Shown here one piece after another: positions 15,521 through 24,648 of a stretch of 64,000 nt of DNA. The translations under genes were made by a program, and so were the position numbers. The number at the start of each line of letters is the position of its first letter. Positions within the stretch are counted from its first letter, which is position 1. The notes beneath the pieces were generated by a model that was given only the letters and a program-made list of their open reading frames with translations, did no database searches and was not told the origin of the DNA. The stretch covers positions 1 to 64,000 of the forward strand of contig SVSJ01000001.1 in NCBI GenBank assembly GCA_015064355.1, in the 5' to 3' direction. The DNA comes from Oscillospiraceae bacterium (GTDB taxonomy: Bacteria > Bacillota > Clostridia > Oscillospirales > CAG-272).

Positions 15521-16504
15521 ATGAAAATTATACCTCAATACAAGAATAAAATATTATCACTTCCGGGGGAAGTAATATCCGAAAAGCTTCCTACCGCCTC
15601 AAAAGATGAATTGAAGGTGCTTCTTGCTGTATTTATGGAGCATGAATTTGAGCTTTCTGAACTTGCCACAAAGCTCGATATGACCGAGAATGCAGTCAAA
15701 CGTGCTATGAATTCCTGGGAAAAAACCGGAGTAATCGTAGTAGAAAAAGAAAAGACTTCTAAAAAATCAACGAAGTCAAAAGAATCAGCAAAACAAGATA
15801 GCTCAAAATCCACTTCTAGAAATGATAATAAAGTGGTGAACGTTGACAGGTCTACCCTTCCTCACTATACATCCGGTGAGATTGCTGCAGTTGTTGAAAA
15901 GAGAAACGGCTGCTCTGAGCTTCTTGACTCTTGTCAACAAATACTCGGTAAGATGTTTAACGCTGCCGAGACGTCCATTATCGTTGGTCTCGTGGATCAT
16001 CTTTCCCTTTCAAACGATTATATAATGCTTCTGTGTTCGCATGCCTGTTCAATGGATAAGAAGTCTGTAAGATATGTTGAAAAACTTGCGCTAAACTTCT
16101 TTGATAACAACATTCTCACGTATTCTGAGCTTGAAGCAGAGCTCAGATCCATTGAAAAGCGTGCATCCGTTGAGAATTATGTCAGAAATCTATTTGGCAT
16201 CGGCAAAAGAGCTCTCATTAAAAAGGAAAAAGAATACGTATCTAAGTGGACAGATTCATATAATTTCTCAAACGAGATGATTGAACTTGCTTATGAAATA
16301 ACCGTTGCCAAGACAAACGAACCAAAGCTAAGCTACGCTAATGCAATTTTAGAGAATTGGTATGCAGCTGGTTACAAAACTACAAGCGACGTAAAAGCTG
16401 CCGAAGAAGAATGGAGTAAGAACAAAGCCAAGTCTATTGATTCCAGTTTCTCTACGGACGACTTTTATGAAGCAGCACTTATGCGTTCATATCAGTCGAA
16501 TTAA
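15521..16504 (+). CDS. DnaD domain primosome protein
   Basis: DnaD/DnaB-type proteins remodel DNA and load the helicase with DnaI at replication initiation in Firmicutes. The 327-residue protein has an N-terminal winged-helix domain (residues 15-70, FELSELATKLDMTENAVKRA), a Lys/Ser-rich linker (74-105), and a C-terminal DnaD-like region ending with the helix YANAILENWYAAGYKTTSDV and a basic tail, matching the DnaD C-terminal signature. No clear ribosome binding site precedes the ATG. It lies 20 bp upstream of the helicase loader gene, supporting the role. Confidence 0.88.
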   Translation: MKIIPQYKNKILSLPGEVISEKLPTASKDELKVLLAVFMEHEFELSELATKLDMTENAVKRAMNSWEKTGVIVVEKEKTSKKSTKSKESAKQDSSKSTSRNDNKVVNVDRSTLPHYTSGEIAAVVEKRNGCSELLDSCQQILGKMFNAAETSIIVGLVDHLSLSNDYIMLLCSHACSMDKKSVRYVEKLALNFFDNNILTYSELEAELRSIEKRASVENYVRNLFGIGKRALIKKEKEYVSKWTDSYNFSNEMIELAYEITVAKTNEPKLSYANAILENWYAAGYKTTSDVKAAEEEWSKNKAKSIDSSFSTDDFYEAALMRSYQSN

Positions 16505-16524
16505 CTAACGATAATGAGGTAATT

Positions 16525-17505
16525 ATGAGCAGAAGAGATTACATAAGACGCGCGAAAGAGATCATTGCTGATCGACGTGCCGAAAGTATCAATAATTTTG
16601 AAAAAAACACTCAGATCGCCTCTGCTTACATAAAGGGGTTTGCTGAAGTTGATCGAGAAATTGCTCTGACCGGATCAAAAATTATGGGTCAGGCTCTTGG
16701 ACGAACCGGAGAGGGTTCTTCTGTAGAAGAGATAAAGCGTGAATATGACGCGCTTGTACAAAAGAAGAAAGAGCTTCTTAAAGAAAACGGATACTCCGAG
16801 GATTTTTGCGAGATCAAATACCACTGCGCCTTGTGCTCTGACACGGGGTATGTAGGAATTAATATGTGCTCTTGCCTAAAACGGGAGCTTGTAATAGCTT
16901 CTCTTGAAGATTCCGGTCTCTATTCTCTTGCTGATGAACAGACTTTTGAGAATTTTTCTCTTGACTATTATGAAAAAGATGATAAAATAGTAATGTCTCA
17001 AAATTTGAAAATGCTCAAAGATTTTTCAGAGAACTTTATTCCGGAAAAATCGGATAGTTTCCTGTTCCTTGGTGCTACCGGACTTGGCAAAACTCATCTT
17101 TCAACCGCTACAGCAACTGCTGTTATCAAGAAAGGTGCGTACGTTGTATATGAGTCAGCACTAAAAATGTTCAGTGATTATGAGGCCCGCAGATTTGGCA
17201 ACAACGGGTATTTTTCCGAAGTAGATGAAGACATTGAGAAATATGTTGACTGCGACTTGCTTATTATCGACGATTTGGGGTGCGAATTGACAAATCAGTT
17301 TACCGTATCTTGTTTATACAACATTATTAACACCAGAATGATTCGTCATAAGTCGACAATTATCAGTACAAATCTCTCTCAGTCTGACCTTAGAAAACGT
17401 TATTCTGACAGAATAATTAGCAGAATTTTTGGCGAATTCAAACCGCTTATTTTCAGAGGCTCGGATATCAGAGAACAAAAAATCAGAAACAAATACAAAA
17501 AATAA
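16525..17505 (+). CDS. DnaI/DnaC-like replicative helicase loader ATPase
   Basis: This AAA+ protein loads the replicative helicase DnaB-type ring. Over 326 residues it shows an N-terminal helical part, a zinc-binding group C101-x-x-C104 with C115-x-C117, Walker A GATGLGKT (183-190), Walker B LLIIDDLG (D249, D250) and sensor I STNLS, followed by the arginine-finger segment RIISRIFGE. GAGG precedes the ATG. The zinc region matches B. subtilis DnaI. Transposon-type IstB proteins are shorter and lack the Cys group, so they are rejected. Confidence 0.9.
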   Translation: MSRRDYIRRAKEIIADRRAESINNFEKNTQIASAYIKGFAEVDREIALTGSKIMGQALGRTGEGSSVEEIKREYDALVQKKKELLKENGYSEDFCEIKYHCALCSDTGYVGINMCSCLKRELVIASLEDSGLYSLADEQTFENFSLDYYEKDDKIVMSQNLKMLKDFSENFIPEKSDSFLFLGATGLGKTHLSTATATAVIKKGAYVVYESALKMFSDYEARRFGNNGYFSEVDEDIEKYVDCDLLIIDDLGCELTNQFTVSCLYNIINTRMIRHKSTIISTNLSQSDLRKRYSDRIISRIFGEFKPLIFRGSDIREQKIRNKYKK

Positions 17506-17529
17506 TATATATTTCAGGAGGAATCCAAA

Positions 17530-18390
17530 ATGAAAATTGGTGCTATGCTTGAATCTTTCAGACTTGGCTTCAGAGGTGGCGTTGAAAAGGCTGCTTCCCT
17601 TGGTATTGAAGGCGTTCAGATCTATGCAACTGATGGTGAAATCTGCCCCGAAACTATGACAGAGGCGAAGATCAAGGAGACACTTGACATTATCAAGTCC
17701 AATGGTCTCGTTGTTTCTGCTCTCTGCGGTGACTTCGGTCGCGGATTTGCTAACCCTGACGACAACGCTATTTACGTAGAAAAGTCCAAGAGAATTCTTG
17801 ACCTTTCCAAGAAGCTCGAATGTAATATTGTAACTACTCACATCGGTCACGTTCCGGATGAAGAATGTGAACAGAAAGAGATCATGAGAAAGGCTTGTCG
17901 CGAGCTCGCTCTTTATGCTGACTCTGTTGGCGCAGCTTTTGCAGTTGAAACCGGTCCTGAAAAAGGTAAAGTTCTCGGTGAATTCCTTGATTCTCTCGGT
18001 GCCGGCGGTGTTCGCGTTAACTTTGACCCCGCTAACCTTGTAATGTGTGTTGACGACAGACCCGAAGAAGCACTTAAGTACATTGGCAAGTATGTTGTAC
18101 ATACACACGCTAAAGACGGTATCATGCTCAAAAAGAAGGTTGAGCAGGCTATCAGCATCGGTGCCGAAGCTAAGGATCACGAGGCTCTTCTTAAGATGGG
18201 CTGGAGCTATCTGGAGCTTCCTCTCGGTGAAGGTGACGTTAACTTTGACGTATACCTCCCCGCCCTTGCTGCTACCGGTTACAACGGATTCCTTACAATT
18301 GAACGCGAGGTTGGCGATCAGCCTGAAAAGGATATCGAAATGGCTGTTAAGTTCCTCCGTGAAAAGATTGAAAAGTACAACCTTAAGTAA
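17530..18390 (+). CDS. Sugar phosphate isomerase/epimerase family TIM-barrel protein
   Basis: The 286-residue protein belongs to the xylose isomerase-like (AP endonuclease 2) superfamily. Features include the start IGAMLESFRLGF, the metal-site strands LVVSALCGDFG, VTTHIGHVPDE, FAVETGPE, VRVNFDPANLV with VHTHAKDG, and LPLGEGDVNFDVYLPAL; candidate metal ligands are E155, D190, H216 and E245 or nearby, by family pattern. The substrate cannot be deduced. AGGAGG lies just before the ATG, and codon choice looks like that of a well-expressed gene. A phosphodiesterase gene follows 2 bp after its stop. Confidence 0.85.
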   Translation: MKIGAMLESFRLGFRGGVEKAASLGIEGVQIYATDGEICPETMTEAKIKETLDIIKSNGLVVSALCGDFGRGFANPDDNAIYVEKSKRILDLSKKLECNIVTTHIGHVPDEECEQKEIMRKACRELALYADSVGAAFAVETGPEKGKVLGEFLDSLGAGGVRVNFDPANLVMCVDDRPEEALKYIGKYVVHTHAKDGIMLKKKVEQAISIGAEAKDHEALLKMGWSYLELPLGEGDVNFDVYLPALAATGYNGFLTIEREVGDQPEKDIEMAVKFLREKIEKYNLK

Positions 18391-18392
18391 TT

Positions 18393-18917
18393 ATGAAACT
18401 GTTTATTGCATCTGACATTCACGGATCCGCTTACTATACCAAGTTGATGCTTGATGCATTTAATGAGTCGTCTGCTGACAGACTTGTGCTTCTGGGGGAT
18501 ATTCTTTATCACGGCCCACGCAATGATTTGCCGAAGGACTACGCACCTAAAGCGGTTGCCGAGATGCTCAACAAATACTCTGAAGTGATAATCTCTGTTC
18601 GTGGCAATTGCGAAGCCGAGGTTGACAGTCTTATGCTCTCTTTCCCCGTTACACCGGATTACGGCGTGATATTCGACGGAAAGTGTGCTATATACCTATC
18701 CCACGGACATCGCGAAAAACCTAAAATGCCCGCAAATTCACTCTATATCACCGGACACACACATGTACCTCACGATATAGTTGAAGACGGCGTAAGGCTA
18801 CTGAATCCAGGCTCTGTATCCATACCAAAGAATAATTCGCCGCACAGCGTGATTATCTATGAGGACGGGCAGATCAAATGGTTTGATTTGGAAAAGGCAG
18901 ATTATTACACATTATAA
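18393..18917 (+). CDS. YfcE family metallophosphodiesterase
   Basis: YfcE-type enzymes hydrolyse phosphodiesters with two metal ions; the natural substrate is unknown. The 174-residue protein contains the complete calcineurin-like motif set: DIHGS (D8, H10), GDILYHGP (D36), GNCEAEVD (N65-C66), SHGH (H98 region) and GHTHVP (GHTH near 122). It starts only 2 bp after the TIM-barrel gene, with no strong ribosome site, so translational coupling is likely. A terminator follows 8 bp after the stop. Confidence 0.93.
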   Translation: MKLFIASDIHGSAYYTKLMLDAFNESSADRLVLLGDILYHGPRNDLPKDYAPKAVAEMLNKYSEVIISVRGNCEAEVDSLMLSFPVTPDYGVIFDGKCAIYLSHGHREKPKMPANSLYITGHTHVPHDIVEDGVRLLNPGSVSIPKNNSPHSVIIYEDGQIKWFDLEKADYYTL

Positions 18918-18924
18918 ATAATAG

Positions 18925-18962
18925 AAAGACCTCCGACCGATTAAAGTCGAAGGTCTTTTATA
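18925..18962. terminator. Terminator after the yfcE-like gene
   Basis: AAAGACCT (18925-18932) and AGGTCTTT (18951-18958) enclose an additional short helix (CGAC/GTCG) and are followed by a T-rich run. It may also act on the opposite strand for the small minus-strand gene. Confidence 0.85.
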
Positions 18963-18988
18963 TTTTATTTGTGGAAATTCACATCAAA

Positions 18989-19087
18989 TCAGCCGCAGCA
19001 GGTGCAGTTGAGAATGAGGAGAAGAAGTACGATGACTATGATCCACGCAAGTGTGTCGTTTTCAAAGAAGTTGCATAAGCATCCCAT
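18989..19087 (-). CDS. 32-residue Cys-rich single-pass membrane peptide
   Basis: On the minus strand an ATG at 19087 has GGAGG seven bases upstream. The 32 residues start MGCLCNFFEND, continue as an unbroken hydrophobic helix (TLAWIIVIVLLLLIL, residues 12-26) and end NCTCCG. Five cysteines flank one membrane segment. Similar tiny Cys/Gly-ended membrane peptides are frequent but uncharacterised in Clostridia. CATACTA at 19159-19165 on the minus strand resembles the -10 box of sporulation sigma factors E/G/K, without a convincing -35. It could instead be read from the 19193-19834 gene, 105 bp upstream. Confidence 0.7.
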   Translation of the reverse strand: MGCLCNFFENDTLAWIIVIVLLLLILNCTCCG

Positions 19088-19192
19088 GATAAACCTCCGA
19101 GCCATATATGGCTTTTTTTATTGTTGAGTTGAGCGTAATTTCCTTCGCTCTGATATCATAGTATGCGCCTGCCTTGATCTTGACACTAAAGA

Positions 19193-19834
19193 TTAATTCT
19201 TTTTAAGCTCAAGCTTGTCGCAAGCGAGAAAATCATTAGCTGCTATAACGCTGTTGGTTGGAATATTCAAAGAGTCGCCGCATTTTTTACATCTGACAGT
19301 CAAATGTTCGTCAAAAATGTCAACCTCGTAGTCGCCGTCGGAGCCGCAAGAGCACGTAATTGCACCTTCATCAGCCAGCTCTTGAACAACGTACATGACT
19401 ATGTCAAGAACCTGTGGGTCGGATAACTCAATGTTCTTTTCCCTTGATTTAGCAAGCTCAGAATAGTCAGTATCTCCGAGCATCTGTAGAAGCTCTTTCT
19501 CTGATTCCTTGAGAGCATCTTCCACTTTATCCTGTTTCCCGATAAAGCAAATGTCAAAGCCTGAATAACTGCACGGAAGAGCAAAGAGCTCTCTGTCAAA
19601 GAACATCTGAGTTGAAATCAAGTATGAATGCGGTGTCGGACAAAGGAAGCAAGGCACATTAAGTCTTACCTTTTTCTCCTTGGTATAGATTATCTCAAGC
19701 TGAGAGTTGCCGCAAGGACACTTAAGACGGATCATATCCGCTGTAAGTGTAAAAATGCCTACTAAGCTCATTACGACCGCGCCGCAATCAGGGCATCTGT
19801 ATGCAACGGTTGTTTCTTTTTTGTCAAGTATCAT
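19193..19834 (-). CDS. Zinc-ribbon-rich protein of the CpXC type
   Basis: I cannot assign a function. The 213-residue soluble protein contains paired cysteines spaced as in zinc ribbons: CPDC (14-17), CPCG (39-41), CFLC (62-65), CSCG near 163 and CKKC near 182, plus single C88 and C96. The first half resembles CpXC-domain proteins of Clostridia; the C-terminal pairs form a second ribbon. An acidic helical segment links them. GAGG lies 13 bases before the ATG. It is divergent from the helicase gene at 19994 and may be cotranscribed with the small Cys-rich peptide. Confidence 0.65.
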   Translation of the reverse strand: MILDKKETTVAYRCPDCGAVVMSLVGIFTLTADMIRLKCPCGNSQLEIIYTKEKKVRLNVPCFLCPTPHSYLISTQMFFDRELFALPCSYSGFDICFIGKQDKVEDALKESEKELLQMLGDTDYSELAKSREKNIELSDPQVLDIVMYVVQELADEGAITCSCGSDGDYEVDIFDEHLTVRCKKCGDSLNIPTNSVIAANDFLACDKLELKKN

Positions 19835-19942
19835 AACAGAAGATTTACCTCAAAAATAATGTATAAACAATTATACCACCTTTTATGACAAATTGCAAGA
19901 AAATTTATAGAGTTCTAATGATAATTGGAATAGTGGCTCGTG

Positions 19943-19971
19943 TTGATTTTACAATAATAATGTGATATAAT
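19943..19971 (+). promoter_or_regulatory. Promoter of the DinG-like helicase gene
   Basis: TTGATT (19943-19948), 17 bp and TATAAT (19966-19971) with an extended -10 TG; the start codon follows at 19994. Confidence 0.8.
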
Positions 19972-19993
19972 TAATAAAAAACGGAGGTAAGAT

Positions 19994-22444
19994 ATGCAAT
20001 TTGATAAAAACGCAAATAAAATATACATTTCTGCTGACGAATTATCGCGCTATGCTTACCAACGTGAAAATCCACAGAAACTTGTCTCGAAATATGGGTT
20101 TATTAAGGATAATCCCGCAAGAATTCCCCCTGACTTTGAGACAAGGCAAACCGGTGTATATCTCGAAAAAGAAATAACTCTTGGGGAGTATATTATTGTG
20201 GTTTACGGCCACTCAGATATTATATCCTTTGACGGTATTCTTCATTCTGCAGAACAGATCAAATACGTGAATTATTTTCCCAGAAATATATCTCCGCTTT
20301 GGGATCCGTACAACTTTGCCAAAGCCGTAATTCTCGCCTACTTATATTCATATGACCGTAAGATCTCAGAAATTAAAACAAAGATCACATTCATCAAAGA
20401 GTCAACCGAGGAGAAGATAACTTTTATAGCAAAGTTTACACAGGTATTTCTCTCCAGAATGTTTGATGCACTAATAGATAGAGCTCATGTATTTATCAAG
20501 CATTTTGCCGACAACAGCTCTTATTTCCCGGGTGAGTGCGAAGAAATGCCCTTCCCCTATCCATCAATCAGAGAGGGACAGGAGGAGTTCATTAAATCTG
20601 CTTTCAGATGCATCAAGAGAGGAGAATCTCTCCTTGTGTCTGCACCTACAGGAATTGGCAAGACAATGTCAGCGCTGTTCCCTGCGGTTAAAGCTATCGG
20701 AGCCGGAGTTGTGAATAAAGCGTTCTATGTAACGGCAAAGAATATTACCGGCAAAGCTGCGCTTGAAGCATGCGAAAAGCTTTCCAAATACGCGCCGCAT
20801 CTTCTGGCTGTAAATATATCTTCAAAAGATCAGATTTGTCCACTTGGCAGAGGTAAATATTCTCAATCAGGTAGAGTTAACTGCAAGCATTGTGAGAGAC
20901 TAGATAGATACACGGAAGACTTTGGAAACACATATCTTTCCTATCAGGAGAGAGAAATTTCTGCTCTCACATATTTACTGAACAGCGGAATAAACGTTTT
21001 TACATCGAAAATTATTGCAGAAGCTGCTGAAGAATTTAAGGTCTGCCCATACGAGCTTTCTCTTGACTTGTCAGAGCACTGCATGATTATCGTCTGCGAT
21101 ACAAACTACATAATCGACGATAATATCAGATTCAAGAGATATTTTAAGAATCCAACGCAGACCGAGAAATACGCATTTTTGTTCGACGAAGCACATAATC
21201 TTCCGGACAGAACTCGCAACACCTATTCTGCAGTTATAACTTTAACAAAAATTAATGAGCTATATGATATTATTAAAAACGAATTTGCTGGCGATGAGAA
21301 ATTGAATGAAGCTGTCACCAATCTGATTGCATCAATGAAAGCGGTTCGCGATTTGTGCAAGGACAACGAGTATTACCGAAATACACCCGACGGCGAGATC
21401 GTTTACGGCTACTATGAAAATTCGGTAAATCACGAAGGGCTGTCGCGTGAGATAACAAACACCTCGCGGCTTCTTCTGAAATATATTCGCGAAGAGGTTG
21501 ACTCTTATCAGCTTCTCGAGCCATTCTACGACGTTCTGTCAAAAGCTGCTTTTGCTTCTGCGTTTTTTGACGAGAAATTCAGGTTCTTTGCGTCCAGAGA
21601 AAACAATGAGCTGACTATTGAGCTGTTGTGTATAGACCCATCAGGTATTCTAGAAAAGATGCTTCAGCCTGCGCGATCGGTAATTATGTTCTCGGCAACT
21701 CTGTCGCCAATAGAGTATTTCAAAGAAGTAATGGGCATCGAGCATGCAGAAACTCTGGAGCTTTGCTCTCCCTATGAACAGAACAATCTATGTCTTGTGG
21801 CTTTTGATTCCATAAGCACAAAGCTAAATGACAGACGGGATACAGCTCATGAATGTGCAGAAGCAATAGCAACAGCAATTTCTCAAAAAGTGGGCAATTA
21901 TATTGTCTACTTCCCTTCTTACGATTATATGACGAGAGTTTGCAAGGTGTTCGCTAAGATTATGCCTGAATATCCTATCGTCCTACAGCGTCAAGGAATG
22001 AGCTATAGAGAACGGGAAAGATTTGTTAATCTCTTCCGTGAAAGAAGGCACGAGGCTATCATCGGCTTCTGCGTTCTCGGTGGTATGTTTTCTGAAGGTA
22101 TCGATCTGGCGGGCGAAAGCTTGATAGGTGCTATTATAGTAGGCACAGGTATGCCATCCTTGTCGGCCGAGAGGAACATTATGGAAGCGTACTATAATGA
22201 CGAGAACGGCAGAGGCCACGAGTTTGCATATACCTGCCCCGGAATGAATAAAGTGCTTCAGGCTGCGGGCCGTGTTATAAGATCTGAAAACGACAAGGGT
22301 ATTGTTGTTCTTATAGATGACAGATACTCAGAACCCGGTATGAAAATGCTATTGCCAACCCACTGGAGACACATTAAGTTCACCGGTGATCTTACTTCCC
22401 TTTCTGCAATTATTTCAGACTTTTGGAGCAGAAAAGCAGACTGA
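19994..22444 (+). CDS. DinG/XPD-type Fe-S DNA helicase with N-terminal PD-(D/E)XK-like domain
   Basis: This superfamily 2 helicase has 816 residues. Walker A APTGIGKT starts near residue 217, the DEAH box is 398-401, and four cysteines C282, C297, C300 and C351 are spaced as the XPD-type 4Fe-4S cluster. C-terminal motifs VIMFSATLSP, GMFSEGIDLAGE and QAAGRVIRS complete it. The first 160 residues look like a PD-(D/E)XK nuclease fold: D75 (GHSDII) and Q88-I-K90 where the family has E-x-K. The Gln in the Glu position suggests a weakened or structural domain. ACGGAGG precedes the ATG. The role is probably DNA repair; the gene is monocistronic. Confidence 0.88.
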   Translation: MQFDKNANKIYISADELSRYAYQRENPQKLVSKYGFIKDNPARIPPDFETRQTGVYLEKEITLGEYIIVVYGHSDIISFDGILHSAEQIKYVNYFPRNISPLWDPYNFAKAVILAYLYSYDRKISEIKTKITFIKESTEEKITFIAKFTQVFLSRMFDALIDRAHVFIKHFADNSSYFPGECEEMPFPYPSIREGQEEFIKSAFRCIKRGESLLVSAPTGIGKTMSALFPAVKAIGAGVVNKAFYVTAKNITGKAALEACEKLSKYAPHLLAVNISSKDQICPLGRGKYSQSGRVNCKHCERLDRYTEDFGNTYLSYQEREISALTYLLNSGINVFTSKIIAEAAEEFKVCPYELSLDLSEHCMIIVCDTNYIIDDNIRFKRYFKNPTQTEKYAFLFDEAHNLPDRTRNTYSAVITLTKINELYDIIKNEFAGDEKLNEAVTNLIASMKAVRDLCKDNEYYRNTPDGEIVYGYYENSVNHEGLSREITNTSRLLLKYIREEVDSYQLLEPFYDVLSKAAFASAFFDEKFRFFASRENNELTIELLCIDPSGILEKMLQPARSVIMFSATLSPIEYFKEVMGIEHAETLELCSPYEQNNLCLVAFDSISTKLNDRRDTAHECAEAIATAISQKVGNYIVYFPSYDYMTRVCKVFAKIMPEYPIVLQRQGMSYRERERFVNLFRERRHEAIIGFCVLGGMFSEGIDLAGESLIGAIIVGTGMPSLSAERNIMEAYYNDENGRGHEFAYTCPGMNKVLQAAGRVIRSENDKGIVVLIDDRYSEPGMKMLLPTHWRHIKFTGDLTSLSAIISDFWSRKAD

Positions 22445-22539
22445 TAACAAAAAAGCATTTGTTTGCACTATATATTTTTTACAAAGTGACGAAATTGAAA
22501 TTTTTGCTAAATTCTATTTATTTTTTCGTCGATTTGTGA

Positions 22540-22545
22540 TATAAT
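22540..22545 (+). promoter_or_regulatory. -10 box of the typA promoter
   Basis: TATAAT with TG-rich sequence before it; the -35 position (22517-22522) reads TTTATT, a weak match. Confidence 0.5.
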
Positions 22546-22615
22546 TTTTAGGTTGGAATATTTTACACGAAAGGATTGTTTATCTATTTGATTTCAGATA
22601 AACAGGTAATCAGTT

Positions 22616-24445
22616 TTGATCAGAGAAAATCTCCGCAACGTTGCAATCATAGCACACGTTGACCATGGCAAAACTACCCTTGTTGACCAGATGCTTAAGC
22701 AGTGTGATACGTACCACGAGAACCAGGTTGTACGGGATCGTGTTATGGACTCAGGAGATCTTGAGAGAGAACGTGGTATTACAATTCTCGCCAAGAACAC
22801 TTCTGTTGAAAGAAATGGAATAAAGATCAACATTATTGATACCCCCGGTCACGCTGACTTCGGCGGCGAGGTAGAGCGAATCCTGAAGATGGTTAACGGT
22901 GTTATTCTTCTTGTTGACGCCGCTGAAGGACCCATGCCTCAGACCAGATTTGTTCTTAGCCGTGCAATGGAGCTTGGTCACAGAATCATTGTTGTAGTAA
23001 ATAAAGTTGACCGTCCTGATGCAAGACTTGACGAAGTGCCAGACGAAGTCCTTGAGCTTCTTCTTGAGCTTGATGCCACAGATGATCAGCTTGATTCACC
23101 CATGATCTTCTGTAGCGGTCGTACAGGTCGCGCTTCCGTGAACCCTCACGATCTTGGAGAAAATCTCGACTGTCTGTTTGACACAATTATTGATTATATT
23201 CCCGCACCAGAGGGAGAACTTGATGCTCCTCTGCAGCTTCTTGTTTCCTCTATTGACTACAACGATTATGTTGGCCGAATCGGTATCGGACGTATCGAGC
23301 GTGGTACTATAAGACAAGGCGAAGAAATTGTTATTACAAACTTCCACACGCCCGATGTAGCACCCAAAAAGAGCAAAGTCGTTGCTCTGTTCACTATTGA
23401 CGGTCTTGTAAGAAAGCCTGTCACAGAGGCTCACATGGGTGATATCGTATGCTTCAGCGGTGCTGAAAATATTACGATCGGTGATACTATCTCTTCCCCC
23501 CTTGATCCCACTCCCCTTGAGTTTGTTAAGGTTAGTGAACCTACAATGGAAATGACTTTCTCTGTTAACGACAGCCCCTTTGCAGGACGCGAGGGCAAGT
23601 TTGTTACATCCAGACAGATCAGAGAAAGACTTTATAAAGAAACTCTCAAAGATGTATCACTTCGCGTAACAGACGGTGACACCACTGACAGCTTTATGGT
23701 TGCCGGACGTGGTGAGATGCACCTCTCAATCCTTATTGAAACAATGAGACGTGAAGGATACGAGATCTGCTGCTCCACACCTCGTGTTATCTATAAAGAA
23801 ATTGACGGTGTTACTTGCGAACCCATGGAAAGAGTAACCGTTGACGTACCTGACGAATACGTTGGTGCGGTTGTTGAAAAGCTTGGCTCAAGAAAAGGCG
23901 AACTTCTTGAAATGGGTCTCCACGGAACAAGAATGAAGATCGAATACTCCATTCCCGCTCGTTGCCTCTTTGGTTACAGAAGCGAGTTCCTTACCGACAC
24001 TCGCGGTGAAGGTATCCTCAACTCGATATTTGACGGCTATCAGCCTTATAAGGGAGACGTTGTTACACGTTACACAGGCTCTCTTGTTGCAAGTGAGGAC
24101 GGCGAGGCGACCTCTTACGGTCTCTTCAACTCACAGGATCGCGGCGTAATGTTTATTGGCGTTCAGACTCCTGTTTACGAAGGTATGCTTGTAGGCGAAT
24201 GTCCCAAGAAGGAAGATATTGCTCTAAACGTATGCAAGAAGAAGCATCTTACTTCAATCAGATCTGCCGGTGCCGACGAAGCACTCCGCCTTGTTCCTCC
24301 AAAGATTTTCTCTCTTGAGCAGGCAATCGAATTTATCGGCGAAGACGAACTTATTGAAGTAACACCCAAGTCCATAAGACTTCGTAAGAAGATTCTCAAC
24401 ACTGAACTTCGTCTCAAGGCTCAGGCGAAACTCAAAAAGGAATAA
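22616..24445 (+). CDS. typA: Translational GTPase TypA/BipA
   Basis: TypA/BipA is a ribosome-associated translational GTPase of the EF-G class that helps 50S assembly and stress growth. The 609 residues start at a TTG (22616) with AGGT upstream; the N-terminus NLRNVAIIAHVDHGKTTLVDQ fits the family start exactly. G1 AHVDHGKT is at 13-20, G3 DTPGH near 78, G4 NKVD near 129. The EF-G-like domains III and V and the BipA-specific C-terminal domain (GLFNSQDRG, NVCKKKHLTSIRS) follow. It is monocistronic. Confidence 0.96.
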   Translation: MIRENLRNVAIIAHVDHGKTTLVDQMLKQCDTYHENQVVRDRVMDSGDLERERGITILAKNTSVERNGIKINIIDTPGHADFGGEVERILKMVNGVILLVDAAEGPMPQTRFVLSRAMELGHRIIVVVNKVDRPDARLDEVPDEVLELLLELDATDDQLDSPMIFCSGRTGRASVNPHDLGENLDCLFDTIIDYIPAPEGELDAPLQLLVSSIDYNDYVGRIGIGRIERGTIRQGEEIVITNFHTPDVAPKKSKVVALFTIDGLVRKPVTEAHMGDIVCFSGAENITIGDTISSPLDPTPLEFVKVSEPTMEMTFSVNDSPFAGREGKFVTSRQIRERLYKETLKDVSLRVTDGDTTDSFMVAGRGEMHLSILIETMRREGYEICCSTPRVIYKEIDGVTCEPMERVTVDVPDEYVGAVVEKLGSRKGELLEMGLHGTRMKIEYSIPARCLFGYRSEFLTDTRGEGILNSIFDGYQPYKGDVVTRYTGSLVASEDGEATSYGLFNSQDRGVMFIGVQTPVYEGMLVGECPKKEDIALNVCKKKHLTSIRSAGADEALRLVPPKIFSLEQAIEFIGEDELIEVTPKSIRLRKKILNTELRLKAQAKLKKE

Positions 24446-24536
24446 ATTTTTCCACATATTTAGAGATATCTTTCTAAATTAACCGATATACAGCGAATTT
24501 ATCAAAAATATTTTGCATAGTTTATCGGAAAAGATA

Positions 24537-24565
24537 TTTACAATTCGCTCTTTTTGCGATATAAT
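24537..24565 (+). promoter_or_regulatory. Strong promoter of the pyruvate:ferredoxin oxidoreductase gene
   Basis: TTTACA (24537-24542), 17 bp, TATAAT (24560-24565). Just upstream CCGATATAC and GTTTATCGG form an 8-of-9 inverted repeat (about 24482-24527) with a wide loop, a possible regulator site. Confidence 0.75.
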
Positions 24566-24648
24566 AATTAGGATATAATGCATTGTTCATTTTTTGGTCG
24601 ATGCATGATATAAAATCAATCATAATTTTATTTGGAGGATATATTATC

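Noticed and set aside
16525..17505. IstB-type transposition helper
   Set aside because: The N-terminal zinc-binding Cys group and the adjacent dnaD-like gene identify a replicative helicase loader, and no istA-like transposase is nearby.
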